64,000 nucleotides of DNA from Aeromicrobium sp. Root472D3 (GCF_001426485.1 NZ_LMET01000003.1:80913-144912), one strand, 5' to 3'; numbered from the stretch's first letter, positions 17,366-27,409 are shown. The notes: a model not told the origin generated them from the letters alone. Program-made: numbers and translations.

Positions 17366-18658
17366 GTGAGCATCACCGCCGACCAGACCGACGCCGCACC
17401 CCAGCCGACCAGTGCTCCCGCGATCCGCGACGGCGCCTTCGGCCACGCCACGGGCCTGGTGTGCCGCGAGTGCGGCGCGACGCAGGACATCGGTCCGCAC
17501 TACGTGTGCACCGACTGCTTCGGCCCCCTCGAGATCCAGTACGACTTCCCGGCCGTCACGCGCGAGCAGATCGAGTCCGGTCCCGCCAACATCTGGCGCT
17601 ACAAGGCCCTGCTGCCCGTCCCGGACGACATCGAGACCAGCCCCAACCTCGAGCCCGGCTTCACCCGCCTGCTGCGCGCCGACAACCTCGCGCGCGAGCT
17701 CGGCCTCGAGACGCTGTGGGTCAAGGACGACAGCACCAACCCCACCAACTCGTTCAAGGACCGCGTCGTCGCGTGCGCCCTCAGCGCGGCCCGCGAGTTC
17801 GGCAGCAAGGTCTTCGCGTGTCCGTCCACCGGCAACCTGGCCAACGCCGTCGCCGCGGCCGGCGCCCGGGCCGGCATCAAGACCGTGGTCTTCATCCCCA
17901 GCAACCTCGAGACGCCCAAGAAGGTCAACTCGGCGGTCTACACCGAGAACCTCGTGGCCGTCGACGGCACCTACGACGACGTCAACAAGCTCGCCAGCGA
18001 GATCGCGGGCGAGGAGGACGGCTGGGCCTTCGTCAACGTCAACGTCCGCCCGTTCTACGCCGAGGGGTCCAAGACGCTCGGCTACGAGATCGCCGAGCAG
18101 CTCGGCTGGCGCCTGCCCGACCAGGTCGTGATCCCCGTCGCCTCCGGCTCGCAGCTGACCAAGGTGCACAAGGCGTTCCGCGAGCTCGTGAAGCTCGGCC
18201 TCGTCGAGGACAAGCCGGTCCGGATCTTCGGCGCGCAGGCCACGGGGTGCTCGCCGGTGTCCGAGGCGTTCCGCGAGGGCTGGGACGTCGTCCGCCCCCA
18301 GCGTCCCGACACGATCGCCAAGTCGCTCGCGATCGGCAACCCCGCCGACGGCATCTACGTGCTCGACATCTGCCGCGACACCGGCGGCGCGGTCGCCGAC
18401 ATCTCCGACGACGAGGTCCGCGAGGCCATCGTCCTGCTGGCCCGCACCGAGGGGATCTTCACCGAGACCGCGGGCGGCACCACGATCGGGGTGCTGAAGA
18501 AGCTCGTCGAGACGGGTCAGCTCGACACGTCGCTCGAGACCGTCGTGATCAACACGGGCCACGGCCTGAAGACGCTCGACGCCGTGTCGGACCTCGTCGG
18601 TCCGGCCGCCACCATCGCCCCGACGTACGACGCCTTCGTCGCCGCCGGCATCGCCTGA
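17366..18658 (+). CDS. thrC: Threonine synthase
   Basis: ThrC converts O-phosphohomoserine to threonine with pyridoxal phosphate. The 430-residue protein starts with a zinc-ribbon-like segment (CRECG near residue 34 and CTDCFGP near residue 51), as in the longer actinobacterial and plant-like synthases. The PLP lysine lies in the NPTNSFKDRV segment near residue 134 and the phosphate loop in PSTGNLANAVAAAGA. The GTG at 17366 follows AGGAGG with 5-bp spacing. The gene is controlled by a SAM-I riboswitch and is followed 30 bp later by a sulfur-carrier gene. Phosphohomoserine is the branch point between threonine and methionine in some organisms, which gives SAM control a rationale. Confidence 0.96.
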   Translation: MSITADQTDAAPQPTSAPAIRDGAFGHATGLVCRECGATQDIGPHYVCTDCFGPLEIQYDFPAVTREQIESGPANIWRYKALLPVPDDIETSPNLEPGFTRLLRADNLARELGLETLWVKDDSTNPTNSFKDRVVACALSAAREFGSKVFACPSTGNLANAVAAAGARAGIKTVVFIPSNLETPKKVNSAVYTENLVAVDGTYDDVNKLASEIAGEEDGWAFVNVNVRPFYAEGSKTLGYEIAEQLGWRLPDQVVIPVASGSQLTKVHKAFRELVKLGLVEDKPVRIFGAQATGCSPVSEAFREGWDVVRPQRPDTIAKSLAIGNPADGIYVLDICRDTGGAVADISDDEVREAIVLLARTEGIFTETAGGTTIGVLKKLVETGQLDTSLETVVINTGHGLKTLDAVSDLVGPAATIAPTYDAFVAAGIA

Positions 18659-18688
18659 CACCCGTCCCCGCCACTGCCAAGGAGCACC

Positions 18689-18976
18689 GTGAGCATCAAC
18701 GTCCGCATCCCCACGATCCTGCGCACCTACACGCAGGACCAGTCGCAGGTCACCGCCGAGGGCGCGACCCTGACCGACGTCCTCGACTCGCTCGAGTCGA
18801 GCTTCCCCGGCATCCGCGCGCGGGTCGTCGACGACGAGGGCAAGCTGCGCCGCTTCGTCAACATCTACGTCGCCGAGGAGGACGTGCGCTTCTCGCAGGG
18901 GCTGGACACGCCCACGCCCGACGGCTCCCAGGTGTCGATTATTCCCGCCGTAGCCGGTGGCAGCGGCGCCGTATAG
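18689..18976 (+). CDS. MoaD/ThiS-type sulfur carrier, CysO-like
   Basis: A 95-residue ubiquitin-fold protein closely resembling mycobacterial Cys[15 protein letters not shown] N-terminal text and the [19 protein letters not shown] segment (residues 54-72) are the family hallmarks. CysO thiocarboxylate donates sulfur to O-phosphoserine through CysM, and Mec+ releases cysteine. The terminal di-glycine needed for thiocarboxylation is present at residues 90-91, but four more residues (SGAV) follow it, so processing would be needed for activity. The GTG start follows AAGGAG. The gene lies between thrC and csp, as in Streptomyces. Molybdopterin or thiamin roles are less likely. Confidence 0.88.
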   Translation: MSINVRIPTILRTYTQDQSQVTAEGATLTDVLDSLESSFPGIRARVVDDEGKLRRFVNIYVAEEDVRFSQGLDTPTPDGSQVSIIPAVAGGSGAV

Positions 18977-19034
18977 GCTCAGCGCATCGGCCCCTCGGCA
19001 GGTGGGTTCGTTCGTGACAGGTGGGAGTGGCGGC

Positions 19035-19235
19035 ATGGTGCATGGCACCGTCAAGTGGTTCAACGCTGACAAGGGCTACGGGTTCATCGAGATCGAGGGC
19101 CAGGACGACGTCTTCGTCCACTGGTCCAAGATCGCGTCCGACGGCTACAAGACCCTCGAGGACGGCCAGAGGGTCGAGTTCGAGGTCGTCGACGGTCCCA
19201 AGGGCCGCGAGGCGCACGAGGTCATCGGGCACTGA
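19035..19235 (+). CDS. Cold-shock protein, CspA family
   Basis: A 66-residue single cold-shock domain that binds single-stranded RNA and DNA. RNP1 is [10 protein letters not shown] and RNP2 is DVFVHWSKI, both intact. The ATG at 19035 follows GGGAG and begins the typical [14 protein letters not shown]. An open extension upstream from 18957 overlaps the carrier gene and does not resemble the family. The transcript ends at a perfect 15-bp hairpin immediately downstream. It is the conserved partner of thrC and groEL in actinobacterial gene order. Confidence 0.95.
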   Translation: MVHGTVKWFNADKGYGFIEIEGQDDVFVHWSKIASDGYKTLEDGQRVEFEVVDGPKGREAHEVIGH

Positions 19236-19243
19236 GCCCGACC

Positions 19244-19276
19244 GCGAAGACCCGGTCCGACGGACCGGGTCTTCGC
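19244..19276. terminator. Terminator after csp
   Basis: The arms GCGAAGACCCGGTCC (19244-19258) and 19262-19276 are perfectly complementary over 15 bp with a GAC loop, 8 bp after the csp stop. This is one of the strongest hairpins in the window. Confidence 0.88.
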
Positions 19277-19340
19277 GCGTCCGCGGGGTGTCGCGTCCAC
19301 GCCCCGGCGGGTGTCGCACGTCGTCGGTACCGTCGGTCCC

Positions 19341-19904
19341 ATGGCGACGATCTACAACACCGCGACGAGCCTCGACGGGTTCCTCGCGACGACCGACCAC
19401 TCGCTGCAGTGGCTGTTCGACGTGCCGGGCGCGGACGACGAGGAGGGCGGCCTCGGCGACTTCCTGGCCGGGGTCGGCGCGATGGCGATGGGGTCGACGA
19501 CGTACGAATGGGTCGTCGAGCACGAGTCGCTGCTCGAGCGCCCCGACACGTGGGCGGCCTGGTACGGCGACCGGCCCACGTGGGTGTTCACGACGCGCGA
19601 CCTCCCGGTCGTCGAGGGCGCCGACATCCGGTTCACGCGGGCGCCGGTCGAGCAGGTGCACGCCGAGATGGTGCAGGCGGCCGGCGCGCGCGACGTCTGG
19701 CTGATGGGCGGCGGCGACCTCGTCGGCCAGTTCGCCGACCGGGGCCTGCTCGACCGCGTGACGGTCACGATCGCGCCGGTGACGCTCGGCGCAGGAGCGC
19801 CGCTGCTGCCGCGCGACATCCGCTCGGACCGGTTGACGCTGCGATCGGTCGACCGGCGCGGACCGTTCGCCGAGCTGACGTACGACATCGGCCCGCCCAC
19901 CTGA
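19341..19904 (+). CDS. Dihydrofolate reductase family protein (RibD C-terminal-like)
   Basis: A 187-residue protein of the DHFR-like/RibD_C family, which uses NADPH. TATSLDGFLAT at the N-terminus, GSTTYEWV near residue 53 and LMGGGDLVGQFADRGLLD near residues 117-134 match the fold. The last part is the cofactor loop and following helix. Members act on pterin-like or other small compounds, and most are uncharacterised; this is not the essential FolA. The ATG at 19341 lies 7 bp after TACCGT, which suggests a leaderless message. It is isolated between the csp terminator and the groEL promoter. Confidence 0.85.
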   Translation: MATIYNTATSLDGFLATTDHSLQWLFDVPGADDEEGGLGDFLAGVGAMAMGSTTYEWVVEHESLLERPDTWAAWYGDRPTWVFTTRDLPVVEGADIRFTRAPVEQVHAEMVQAAGARDVWLMGGGDLVGQFADRGLLDRVTVTIAPVTLGAGAPLLPRDIRSDRLTLRSVDRRGPFAELTYDIGPPT

Positions 19905-19934
19905 TTGCGTCCCGTTGATTAGCACTCGTATAGT
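19905..19934 (+). promoter_or_regulatory. groEL promoter
   Basis: TTGCGT at 19905-19910 and TATAGT at 19929-19934, 18 bp apart, form a good housekeeping promoter. The -10 box lies inside the CIRCE element, so HrcA binding would block RNA polymerase directly. The untranslated leader would be about 145 nt. Confidence 0.7.
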
Positions 19935-19945
19935 GAGAGTGCCAG
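19919..19945 (+). promoter_or_regulatory. CIRCE element (HrcA operator)
   Basis: TTAGCACTC, a 9-bp spacer and GAGTGCCAG match the CIRCE consensus TTAGCACTC-N9-GAGTGCTAA at all but two positions, both in the right arm. It sits 140 bp before groEL and overlaps the -10 box. HrcA repression relieved by heat shock is established for this operator. Confidence 0.93.
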
Positions 19946-20045
19946 ACACACAGGTCTGGAAGCACCGATCAGATCGATGAGGGTGTGGGCCGAGGCGAGA
20001 AGGGTTCGCCGCACGCCGCACCCGTCCGTCGCGGGCATCGCCTGA

Positions 20046-21716
<1,671 letters not shown>

Positions 21717-21758
21717 CCCGTCCGCGACACAGCACCTGCACGACCAGCACCACCACGT

Positions 21759-21788
21759 GGGCCCCGACCGCACCAGCGGCCGGGGCCC
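21759..21788. terminator. Terminator after groEL
   Basis: GGGCCCCGACCG (21759-21770) and CGGCCGGGGCCC (21777-21788) pair with one mismatch around a 6-nt loop. It lies 42 bp after the groEL stop. Confidence 0.82.
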
Positions 21789-21971
21789 TCGTGCGTCCGG
21801 ACGCCGTGCCGCGCGGCCCGCCCTACCGGGTGAGACGCGGGTCTCCCCGCCGATTCCAGATGCTGAGAAGCGTCCGGACGGTGCACGGGACGTTCCTAGC
21901 GTGGAGCCCGCGGAGCACACACCGCCCGCCGCCAGCACCTCCGGCCACGAGCCGGCACGAAAGGAACCACC

Positions 21972-22910
21972 ATGTCCGACCAGCTCATCGAGGCACCGAA
22001 GAAGAAGCGCGGCGGCCTGATCGCCGTCGTCGCGATCGTCGTCATCGCGATCGTCGCGGCCGTCGCCTACGCCCTGACCTCCGGCGACGACGACTCCTCG
22101 TCGGCCGCCGGCACCAGCGGCAAGACCGTCCGCATCGGCGTCGTCGGCGCGAGCGACCCGTACTGGGACGTCTACCGGAAGGCCGCCGCCGACGAGGGCA
22201 TCTCGGTCGACATCGTCGACTTCACCGACTACACGCAGCCCAACCCGGCCCTCGACGCCGACGAGCTCGACCTCAACCAGTTCCAGCACCTGGTCTACCT
22301 CGCCGACTACAACGTCTCGAACGGCAAGGACCTGACGCCGGTCGGCTCGACGGCGGTCTACCCCCTCGGCCTGTACTCCAAGGAGTACACGTCGCCCGAC
22401 GACATCCCCGCCGGCTCGACCGTCGCGGTGCCGGACGACGCCAGCAACCAGGCCCGCGGCCTGCGGCTGCTGCAGACCGCCGGACTCATCACGCTGAAGG
22501 ACGGCGGCACGATCTTCTCCGACCTCGCCGACGTCGACACCGACGCGTCCAAGGTCAAGGTCACCGACCTGTCGGCCGACATCACGGCCACGAGCCTCGA
22601 CGACGTCGCGGCCGCGATCATCAACAACGACTTCGTCGAGAAGGCCGGCCTGACGTTCGACGACGCGATCGCCAAGGACGGTCCGTCCGAGCCGGGTGCC
22701 GCCCCGTACGTCAACGTCTTCGCGGCCCGCGCCGCCGACAAGGACGACGCGACGTACCTGAAGCTCGTCGAGATCTTCCAGGACACCAAGGCCGTGACCG
22801 ACGGTCTCCAGGACGTCTCCGGCGGCACCGCGGTGCTCACCAAGGAGCCCGCCGCCGATCTGCAGTCGCTGCTCGCCTCGGTCGAGAAGGACACCGAAGC
22901 CAGCAAGTGA
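21972..22910 (+). CDS. metQ: MetQ/NlpA-type substrate-binding protein, membrane-anchored
   Basis: A 312-residue extracytoplasmic solute-binding protein of the NlpA/MetQ family, which delivers methionine to MetNI. The binding domain starts at VRIGVVGASDPYWDV and includes the QFQHLVYL segment. Unlike classical MetQ it has no lipobox cysteine; a basic KKKR segment is followed by one hydrophobic helix at about residues 15-36, so it is probably tethered by an uncleaved N-terminal anchor. The ATG has AAAGGA 10 bp upstream. It leads the metQ-metN-metI order. D-methionine or related amino acids are possible alternatives. Confidence 0.88.
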   Translation: MSDQLIEAPKKKRGGLIAVVAIVVIAIVAAVAYALTSGDDDSSSAAGTSGKTVRIGVVGASDPYWDVYRKAAADEGISVDIVDFTDYTQPNPALDADELDLNQFQHLVYLADYNVSNGKDLTPVGSTAVYPLGLYSKEYTSPDDIPAGSTVAVPDDASNQARGLRLLQTAGLITLKDGGTIFSDLADVDTDASKVKVTDLSADITATSLDDVAAAIINNDFVEKAGLTFDDAIAKDGPSEPGAAPYVNVFAARAADKDDATYLKLVEIFQDTKAVTDGLQDVSGGTAVLTKEPAADLQSLLASVEKDTEASK

Positions 22911-22919
22911 CCCACCCGA

Positions 22920-22958
22920 GCGGTCCCGGGGCGCAGCGATCCTGCGCCCCGGGACCGC
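22920..22958. terminator. Intra-operon hairpin between metQ and metN
   Basis: A perfect 17-bp inverted repeat (arms 22920-22936 and 22942-22958, loop CGATC) fills the 71-bp gap between metQ and metN. No T-run follows. It could partly end transcription or protect the metQ mRNA, giving more binding protein than transporter. Confidence 0.7.
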
Positions 22959-22981
22959 CCGCGTCCGAGGAGGACACCCGC

Positions 22982-24010
22982 ATGACACTCATCGAGCTCC
23001 AGGGCGTCTCGAAGACGTTCCCCCCGACCCGCAAGGGCGGCGACCCCGTCCACGCGGTCCGCGACGTCGACCTGTCCGTCGAGGCGGGAGAGATCGTCGG
23101 CATCGTCGGCTACTCGGGCGCCGGCAAGTCGACGCTCGTGCGCCTCGTCAACGCGCTCGAGCCCACGACGTCGGGCCGGCTGCTGGTCGACGGAACCGAC
23201 CTGACGACGCTGCGCGAGCGACAGCTGCAGAAGGTCCGGCTCGGGATCGGCATGATCTTCCAGCAGTTCAACCTGCTGCAGTCGCGCACGGTCTGGGGCA
23301 ACGTCGCGTACCCGCTCGAGGTCGCGAAGGTGCCCAAGGCCGAGCACCAACGGCGCATCTCCGACCTGCTCACCTTCGTCGGCCTGGCCGACAAGGCGCA
23401 CGCGTGGCCCGAGGAGCTGTCGGGCGGGCAGAAGCAGCGCGTCGGCATCGCCCGGGCGCTGGCGACGTCGCCGAAGATCCTGCTGGCCGACGAGGCGACG
23501 AGCGCCCTCGACCCCGAGACGACGGTCGAGGTGCTGCGGCTGCTCAAGAAGGTCAACACCGAGCTCGGCATCACGATCGTCGTGATCACGCACGAGATGG
23601 ACGTCGTCAAGACCATCGCCGACCGGGTCGTCGTGATGGAGCAGGGCCGCATCGTCGAGCAGGGCCCGGTGTTCGACATCTTCTCGGCGCCGCAGGAGCA
23701 GGCCACGCGACGGTTCGTGTCGACGCTGGTCGACGCGGTGCCGGACGCCGTCGCGCTCGAGGGCCTGCGCCGCACGCACTCCGGACGCCTGCTGACGCTG
23801 TCGTTCCGCGACGAGTCGGTCAGCCAGTCCGCGGTGTTCGCCGAGATCATCGGCCGCGGCGTCGAGTTCGAGCTCGTCTTCGGCGGGATCGAGGACGTTC
23901 GTGGCCGTTCGTTCGGTCACCTGACGCTCGAGCTGCGCGGTGACCCGGCAGCGGTCGACGAGGCCGTGGCCGCCGTCACGGCCCTGGTCGAGACGACGGA
24001 GGTGGCGTGA
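22982..24010 (+). CDS. metN: Methionine ABC transporter ATP-binding protein
   Basis: MetN drives methionine import. The 342-residue protein has Walker A GYSGAGKST near residue 41, Q-loop IFQQFNLL, signature LSGGQKQRVGIARAL near residue 147 and Walker B ILLADEATSALD near residue 169. The extra C-terminal ACT-like NIL domain (about residues 260-340), which gives feedback inhibition by methionine in MetNI, is present. The ATG at 22982 follows GAGGAGGA. The stop overlaps the metI start (ATGA). The QRTWGNVAYPLE-like region before the signature is typical for the family. Confidence 0.95.
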   Translation: MTLIELQGVSKTFPPTRKGGDPVHAVRDVDLSVEAGEIVGIVGYSGAGKSTLVRLVNALEPTTSGRLLVDGTDLTTLRERQLQKVRLGIGMIFQQFNLLQSRTVWGNVAYPLEVAKVPKAEHQRRISDLLTFVGLADKAHAWPEELSGGQKQRVGIARALATSPKILLADEATSALDPETTVEVLRLLKKVNTELGITIVVITHEMDVVKTIADRVVVMEQGRIVEQGPVFDIFSAPQEQATRRFVSTLVDAVPDAVALEGLRRTHSGRLLTLSFRDESVSQSAVFAEIIGRGVEFELVFGGIEDVRGRSFGHLTLELRGDPAAVDEAVAAVTALVETTEVA

Positions 24011-24669
24011 TGGATCGCGTCTGGGAGCTGCGTCCCGAGTTCGTCGAGGGGCTCATCGTGACGCTGCGGCTCGCTGCGGGTGGCCTGCTGATCGGCGGCG
24101 CCCTGGGGCTGCTGATCGGCACGGCGCTCTACGTCTCGCGCACCCGCGGCATCCTGCCGAGCAGGCCCGTCAGCCTGGGCCTCAACGTCGCGGTGAACTT
24201 CATGCGGCCCATCCCGTTCGTGCTGCTCGCGATCGCGCTGCAGCCCGTGTCGCGGTGGTTCGGCATCTCGGGCATCAGCGAGGGGCACGCGCTGGTGGCC
24301 GTCGTGTTCGGATCGACGTTCGGCATCGCCCGCATCGTCGAGCAGAACCTCGTGGCGGTCGACCCCGGCGTGCTCGAGGCGGCCCGCGCGATGGGGGCGA
24401 GCCGGTGGCGCGTCGTCTGGACGGTGCTGCTGCCGGAGGCCCGCGGATCGCTGATCCTCGGGTTCACGTACGCGCTGGTCGCGATCGTCGACATGACCGC
24501 GATCGTGGGCATCATCGGCGTGCACTCGCTGGGCTACGTCGCGCTGACGTACGGCCTGCGGCAGTTCGACTGGACCGTCACGGCCGTCGCGATCCTGGTC
24601 ATCATCGTGATCGTCCAGATCGGTCAGTTCGCCGGCAACGCCTGGGCGCGCAGGGTGCTGCGCCGCTAG
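24010..24669 (+). CDS. metI: Methionine ABC transporter permease
   Basis: MetI forms the membrane channel of the methionine importer. The 219-residue product has about five hydrophobic segments and the EAARAMGASRWRVVWTVLLPEA coupling-helix region (residues about 122-143, of which EAA---G is the family motif). The VDMTAIVGIIGVHSLGYVAL segment near residue 160 is nearly invariant in MetI. The ATG at 24010 shares bases with the metN stop, so translation is coupled. The gene ends before a long inverted repeat. Confidence 0.95.
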   Translation: MDRVWELRPEFVEGLIVTLRLAAGGLLIGGALGLLIGTALYVSRTRGILPSRPVSLGLNVAVNFMRPIPFVLLAIALQPVSRWFGISGISEGHALVAVVFGSTFGIARIVEQNLVAVDPGVLEAARAMGASRWRVVWTVLLPEARGSLILGFTYALVAIVDMTAIVGIIGVHSLGYVALTYGLRQFDWTVTAVAILVIIVIVQIGQFAGNAWARRVLRR

Positions 24670-24673
24670 CCGC

Positions 24674-24759
24674 TCCGCGAGTGGTGCGTTCCCGTCCCCG
24701 AGCGGCGCACCGTGGTCGGACACGCCGTCCCAGAATGTCCGGGGCGCACCACTCGCGGA
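24674..24759. terminator. Long inverted repeat between metI and tryptophan dioxygenase gene
   Basis: TCCGCGAGTGGTGCG at 24674-24688 and its exact complement at 24745-24759 are separated by 56 bp. A partly related GAGCGGCGCACC lies inside the loop. The repeat fills the gap between convergent genes. It may act as a bidirectional terminator, or be a small mobile or repetitive element. Confidence 0.55.
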
Positions 24760-24776
24760 TCGGGAGCGGATCGGGG

Positions 24777-25616
24777 TCAGAGCTGGGTGCGGACGTCCCG
24801 CAGCTCGGGGAAGAACGTCAGCTCGAGGGCCTTCTGCAGGAAGCCCACGCCCGAGGAGCCGCCCGTGCCGCGCTTGAAGCCGATGATGCGCTCCACGGTC
24901 TTCATGTGCCGGAAGCGCCACAGCTGGAAGCTCTCCTCGACGTCGACGAGCTCCTCGCACATCTCGTACGCGTCCCAGTGGGTGTCGGGGTCGGCGTAGA
25001 CGCGCCGCAGCACCTCGGTCACGCCCGGGTGGGCGACGTACGGCTGCGCCAGGTCGCGGTCGAGCACCGCGGCGGGCACGTCGTGCCCGCGACGCGCGAG
25101 GAACCGCAGGAACGCGTCGTAGACGCTCGGGGCAGCCAGGTCGGCGAGCAGCGCGTCGCGCAGCACCGGGTCGTGGTCGAACACCGCGATCATCGCCGGG
25201 TTCTTGTTGCCGAGCAGGAACTCGACGGTGCGGTACTGGGGCGACTGGAAGCCCGACGCCCTGCCGAGCGAGTCCCTGAACTGGACGTACTCGACCGGCG
25301 TGAGCGTCGCGAGCACCGCCCACTGCTCGAACATCTGGCGCTGGATCGCCTTGACCCGTGCCAGCCGCTTCAGCGCCGGCGACAGGTCGTCGGACTCGAT
25401 CAGCGCGATCGCCGACCGCAGCTCGTGGATCAGCTGCTTGAGCCACAGCTCGGTGACCTGGTGCTGGACGATGAACAGCATCTCGTCGTGGTGGTCGGAG
25501 ACGGGCTGCTGGGCCGACAGCAGGGTCGGCAGGTGCAGGTAGCCGGCATACGTCAGCTCGCCGCGCAGGTCGGTCGCGACCCCGTCCTCGATCGGGCGCA
25601 CCACTGGTTCGGTCAT
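24777..25616 (-). CDS. kynA: Tryptophan 2,3-dioxygenase
   Basis: This heme enzyme opens the indole ring of L-tryptophan to N-formylkynurenine, the first step of the kynurenine pathway. The 279-residue length is typical of the bacterial tetrameric enzyme. [16 protein letters not shown], then [17 protein letters not shown] at about residues 43-59 (with the heme-pocket histidine), and [20 protein letters not shown] at about residues 239-258 (with the proximal heme histidine) are all present. The ATG at 25616 is 42 bp from a divergent ABC-transporter gene. Other kynurenine genes are absent, so the pathway is either elsewhere or truncated. Confidence 0.95.
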   Translation of the reverse strand: MTEPVVRPIEDGVATDLRGELTYAGYLHLPTLLSAQQPVSDHHDEMLFIVQHQVTELWLKQLIHELRSAIALIESDDLSPALKRLARVKAIQRQMFEQWAVLATLTPVEYVQFRDSLGRASGFQSPQYRTVEFLLGNKNPAMIAVFDHDPVLRDALLADLAAPSVYDAFLRFLARRGHDVPAAVLDRDLAQPYVAHPGVTEVLRRVYADPDTHWDAYEMCEELVDVEESFQLWRFRHMKTVERIIGFKRGTGGSSGVGFLQKALELTFFPELRDVRTQL

Positions 25617-25658
25617 GCCTGAACCGTATGCCGTCGGGGGTCGTGGCAGGGTGGAGGC

Positions 25659-26594
25659 ATGGCGCTCATCGAGGCTCGGTCGCTCGGCAAGACCTTCGGC
25701 TCCCACCGCGCGGTCGACGACCTGTCGTTCACGGTGCGTCCCGGCAGCGTCACGGGCTTCCTCGGGCCGAACGGATCGGGCAAGTCGACCACGATGCGGC
25801 TCATGCTGGGGCTCGACAGCGGCGACGGCCAGACGACGTTCGACGGTGTCCCGTTCGCGAGCCTCGACCACCCCATGCGGCACGTCGGCGCGCTGCTCGA
25901 GGCCAAGCCGTTCCACCCGACGCGGCGTGCCCGCAACCACCTGCGCATGCTGGCCGCCCCCAACCGCATCGACGACCGCCGGGTCGACGAGGTCATGGAG
26001 ATGGTGGGGCTCACGGGCGTCAGCGGCGGCCGTCCGGGCAAGTTCAGCCTCGGCATGGGCCAGCGGCTCGGGATCGCGGCGGCGCTGCTGGGCGATCCGC
26101 ACACCCTGATCCTCGACGAGCCGAGCAACGGGCTCGACCCGCAGGGCATCACGTGGCTGCGCACCCTGCTGAAGCACCTCGCGGCGCAGGGACGCTCGGT
26201 GTTCGTGTCGAGCCACCTGTTGCAGGAGATGGCCCTGCTGGCCGACGAGCTCGTGGTCATCGGGCGCGGGCGGATGCTGGCCAACGGTCCCGTGCACGAC
26301 TTCATCTCGCACAGCTCGCTCGGCTCGGTCACGGTGCGCACCCCCGACCTCGCGACGCTCGGCCCCGCGCTCGAGGCGATCGGCGCGAGCGTCAGCCGCG
26401 ACGCCGACACCGTCGTCGTCCGCGGGGCGACGGCCGAGCAGGTCGGCGACGCCGCGCACGCGGCGGGCGTCCGACTGCACCAGCTGACGACCCGTGAGGC
26501 GACCCTCGAGGAGGCGTTCCTCGAGGCGACCGGGCTGTCGGAGGAGTTCCGCGGCGTCGGGGGACGCGACGACGAGCAGGGCGGCCGGTCATGA
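25659..26594 (+). CDS. ABC-2 type transporter ATP-binding protein
   Basis: A 311-residue ATPase of the drug/multidrug ABC-2 export group. Walker [10 protein letters not shown] lies near residue 38, a divergent signature [17 protein letters not shown] near residue 129 and Walker [12 protein letters not shown] near residue 150. The C-terminal 90 residues carry the variable domain common in this exporter class. The ATG at 25659 follows GGTGGAGG. Its stop overlaps the permease start (ATGA). The operon continues into a hexapeptide acyltransferase. Substrate unknown; bacitracin-type or lipid substrates are typical for the class. Confidence 0.9.
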   Translation: MALIEARSLGKTFGSHRAVDDLSFTVRPGSVTGFLGPNGSGKSTTMRLMLGLDSGDGQTTFDGVPFASLDHPMRHVGALLEAKPFHPTRRARNHLRMLAAPNRIDDRRVDEVMEMVGLTGVSGGRPGKFSLGMGQRLGIAAALLGDPHTLILDEPSNGLDPQGITWLRTLLKHLAAQGRSVFVSSHLLQEMALLADELVVIGRGRMLANGPVHDFISHSSLGSVTVRTPDLATLGPALEAIGASVSRDADTVVVRGATAEQVGDAAHAAGVRLHQLTTREATLEEAFLEATGLSEEFRGVGGRDDEQGGRS

Positions 26595-27409
26595 TCGACG
26601 CGCTGCGCTACGAGTACGTGCGGCTGCGCACGATCGGCTCGACGTACTGGCTGGTCGGGTCCGCGCTGGTGTTCCAGCTGGTCTTCGCGGTGCTGATCGC
26701 GCTGTCGCTCGCGACGTCGTCGACCTTCGGCGGCGGTGACGAGACGTTCGAGGTCCTCGCCACGATCGGCGGGTCGACCGGTGCGCCGCTCGTCATGGCC
26801 TACATCGTGGGCCTGCTCGGCGTCTTCTCGATGGGCCACGAGTACCGCCACGGCATGATCCGCGCGACCCTGACGGCCATCCCGGTGCGGACGCACGTCT
26901 TCGTCGCCAAGGTCGTCTCGACGGCCGTGGTCGCGGCCGTGACGGCGCTGCTGTGCGTCGCGATCGCGCTGGCCACGATCGCCTTCTTCGGCCTCGACAT
27001 GCCGACGACGGGGGCGTTCGTCGAGCAGACCGTCGGCATCGTCCTCTACACGACCCTCTTCGCGCTGTCGGGGCTGGCGTTCGCGGCGCTGCTGCGCAAC
27101 CAGACCGCGGCCGTCGCCGCCCTGATGCTGGTCCCGAGCCTGCTCGAGTTCATCGTCCAGAGCGCCGTCGTGATCATCAAGACCAACTCGGACGACCCCC
27201 GCGGCGGTGGCGGCATCACCGTGATCCTGAAGTACCTGCCGTACGACGCCGGCAGCCAGATGTTCGTGCAGTCGTCGGTCGACGGGCTCGTGCAGCGGGC
27301 CATCGGCGCCGATCCGTTCGGGGCCGTCGGCGGCGGTCTGGTGATGGGCGTGTTCGTGGGCGCGCTGCTGGCGGGCGCCTACGCCCTGTTCGTGCGGCGG
27401 GACGCCTGA
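26591..27409 (+). CDS. ABC-2 type transporter permease
   Basis: A 272-residue integral membrane protein with about six hydrophobic segments, starting with the typical [20 protein letters not shown] soluble helix and a segment at residues 20-40. The GHEYRHGMIRATLTAIPVR loop near residues 78-96 is characteristic of ABC-2 permeases and contacts the ATPase. It is translationally coupled on both sides: it overlaps the ATPase gene by 4 bp and its TGA shares a base with the next ATG. It forms the membrane part of the exporter encoded with the gene before. Confidence 0.9.
   Translation: MIDALRYEYVRLRTIGSTYWLVGSALVFQLVFAVLIALSLATSSTFGGGDETFEVLATIGGSTGAPLVMAYIVGLLGVFSMGHEYRHGMIRATLTAIPVRTHVFVAKVVSTAVVAAVTALLCVAIALATIAFFGLDMPTTGAFVEQTVGIVLYTTLFALSGLAFAALLRNQTAAVAALMLVPSLLEFIVQSAVVIIKTNSDDPRGGGGITVILKYLPYDAGSQMFVQSSVDGLVQRAIGADPFGAVGGGLVMGVFVGALLAGAYALFVRRDA

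Noticed and set aside
21717..21971. A SAM riboswitch before the methionine importer
   Set aside because: The 255-bp leader was read for S-box and SAM-IV landmarks and none were present, in contrast to the thrC leader.
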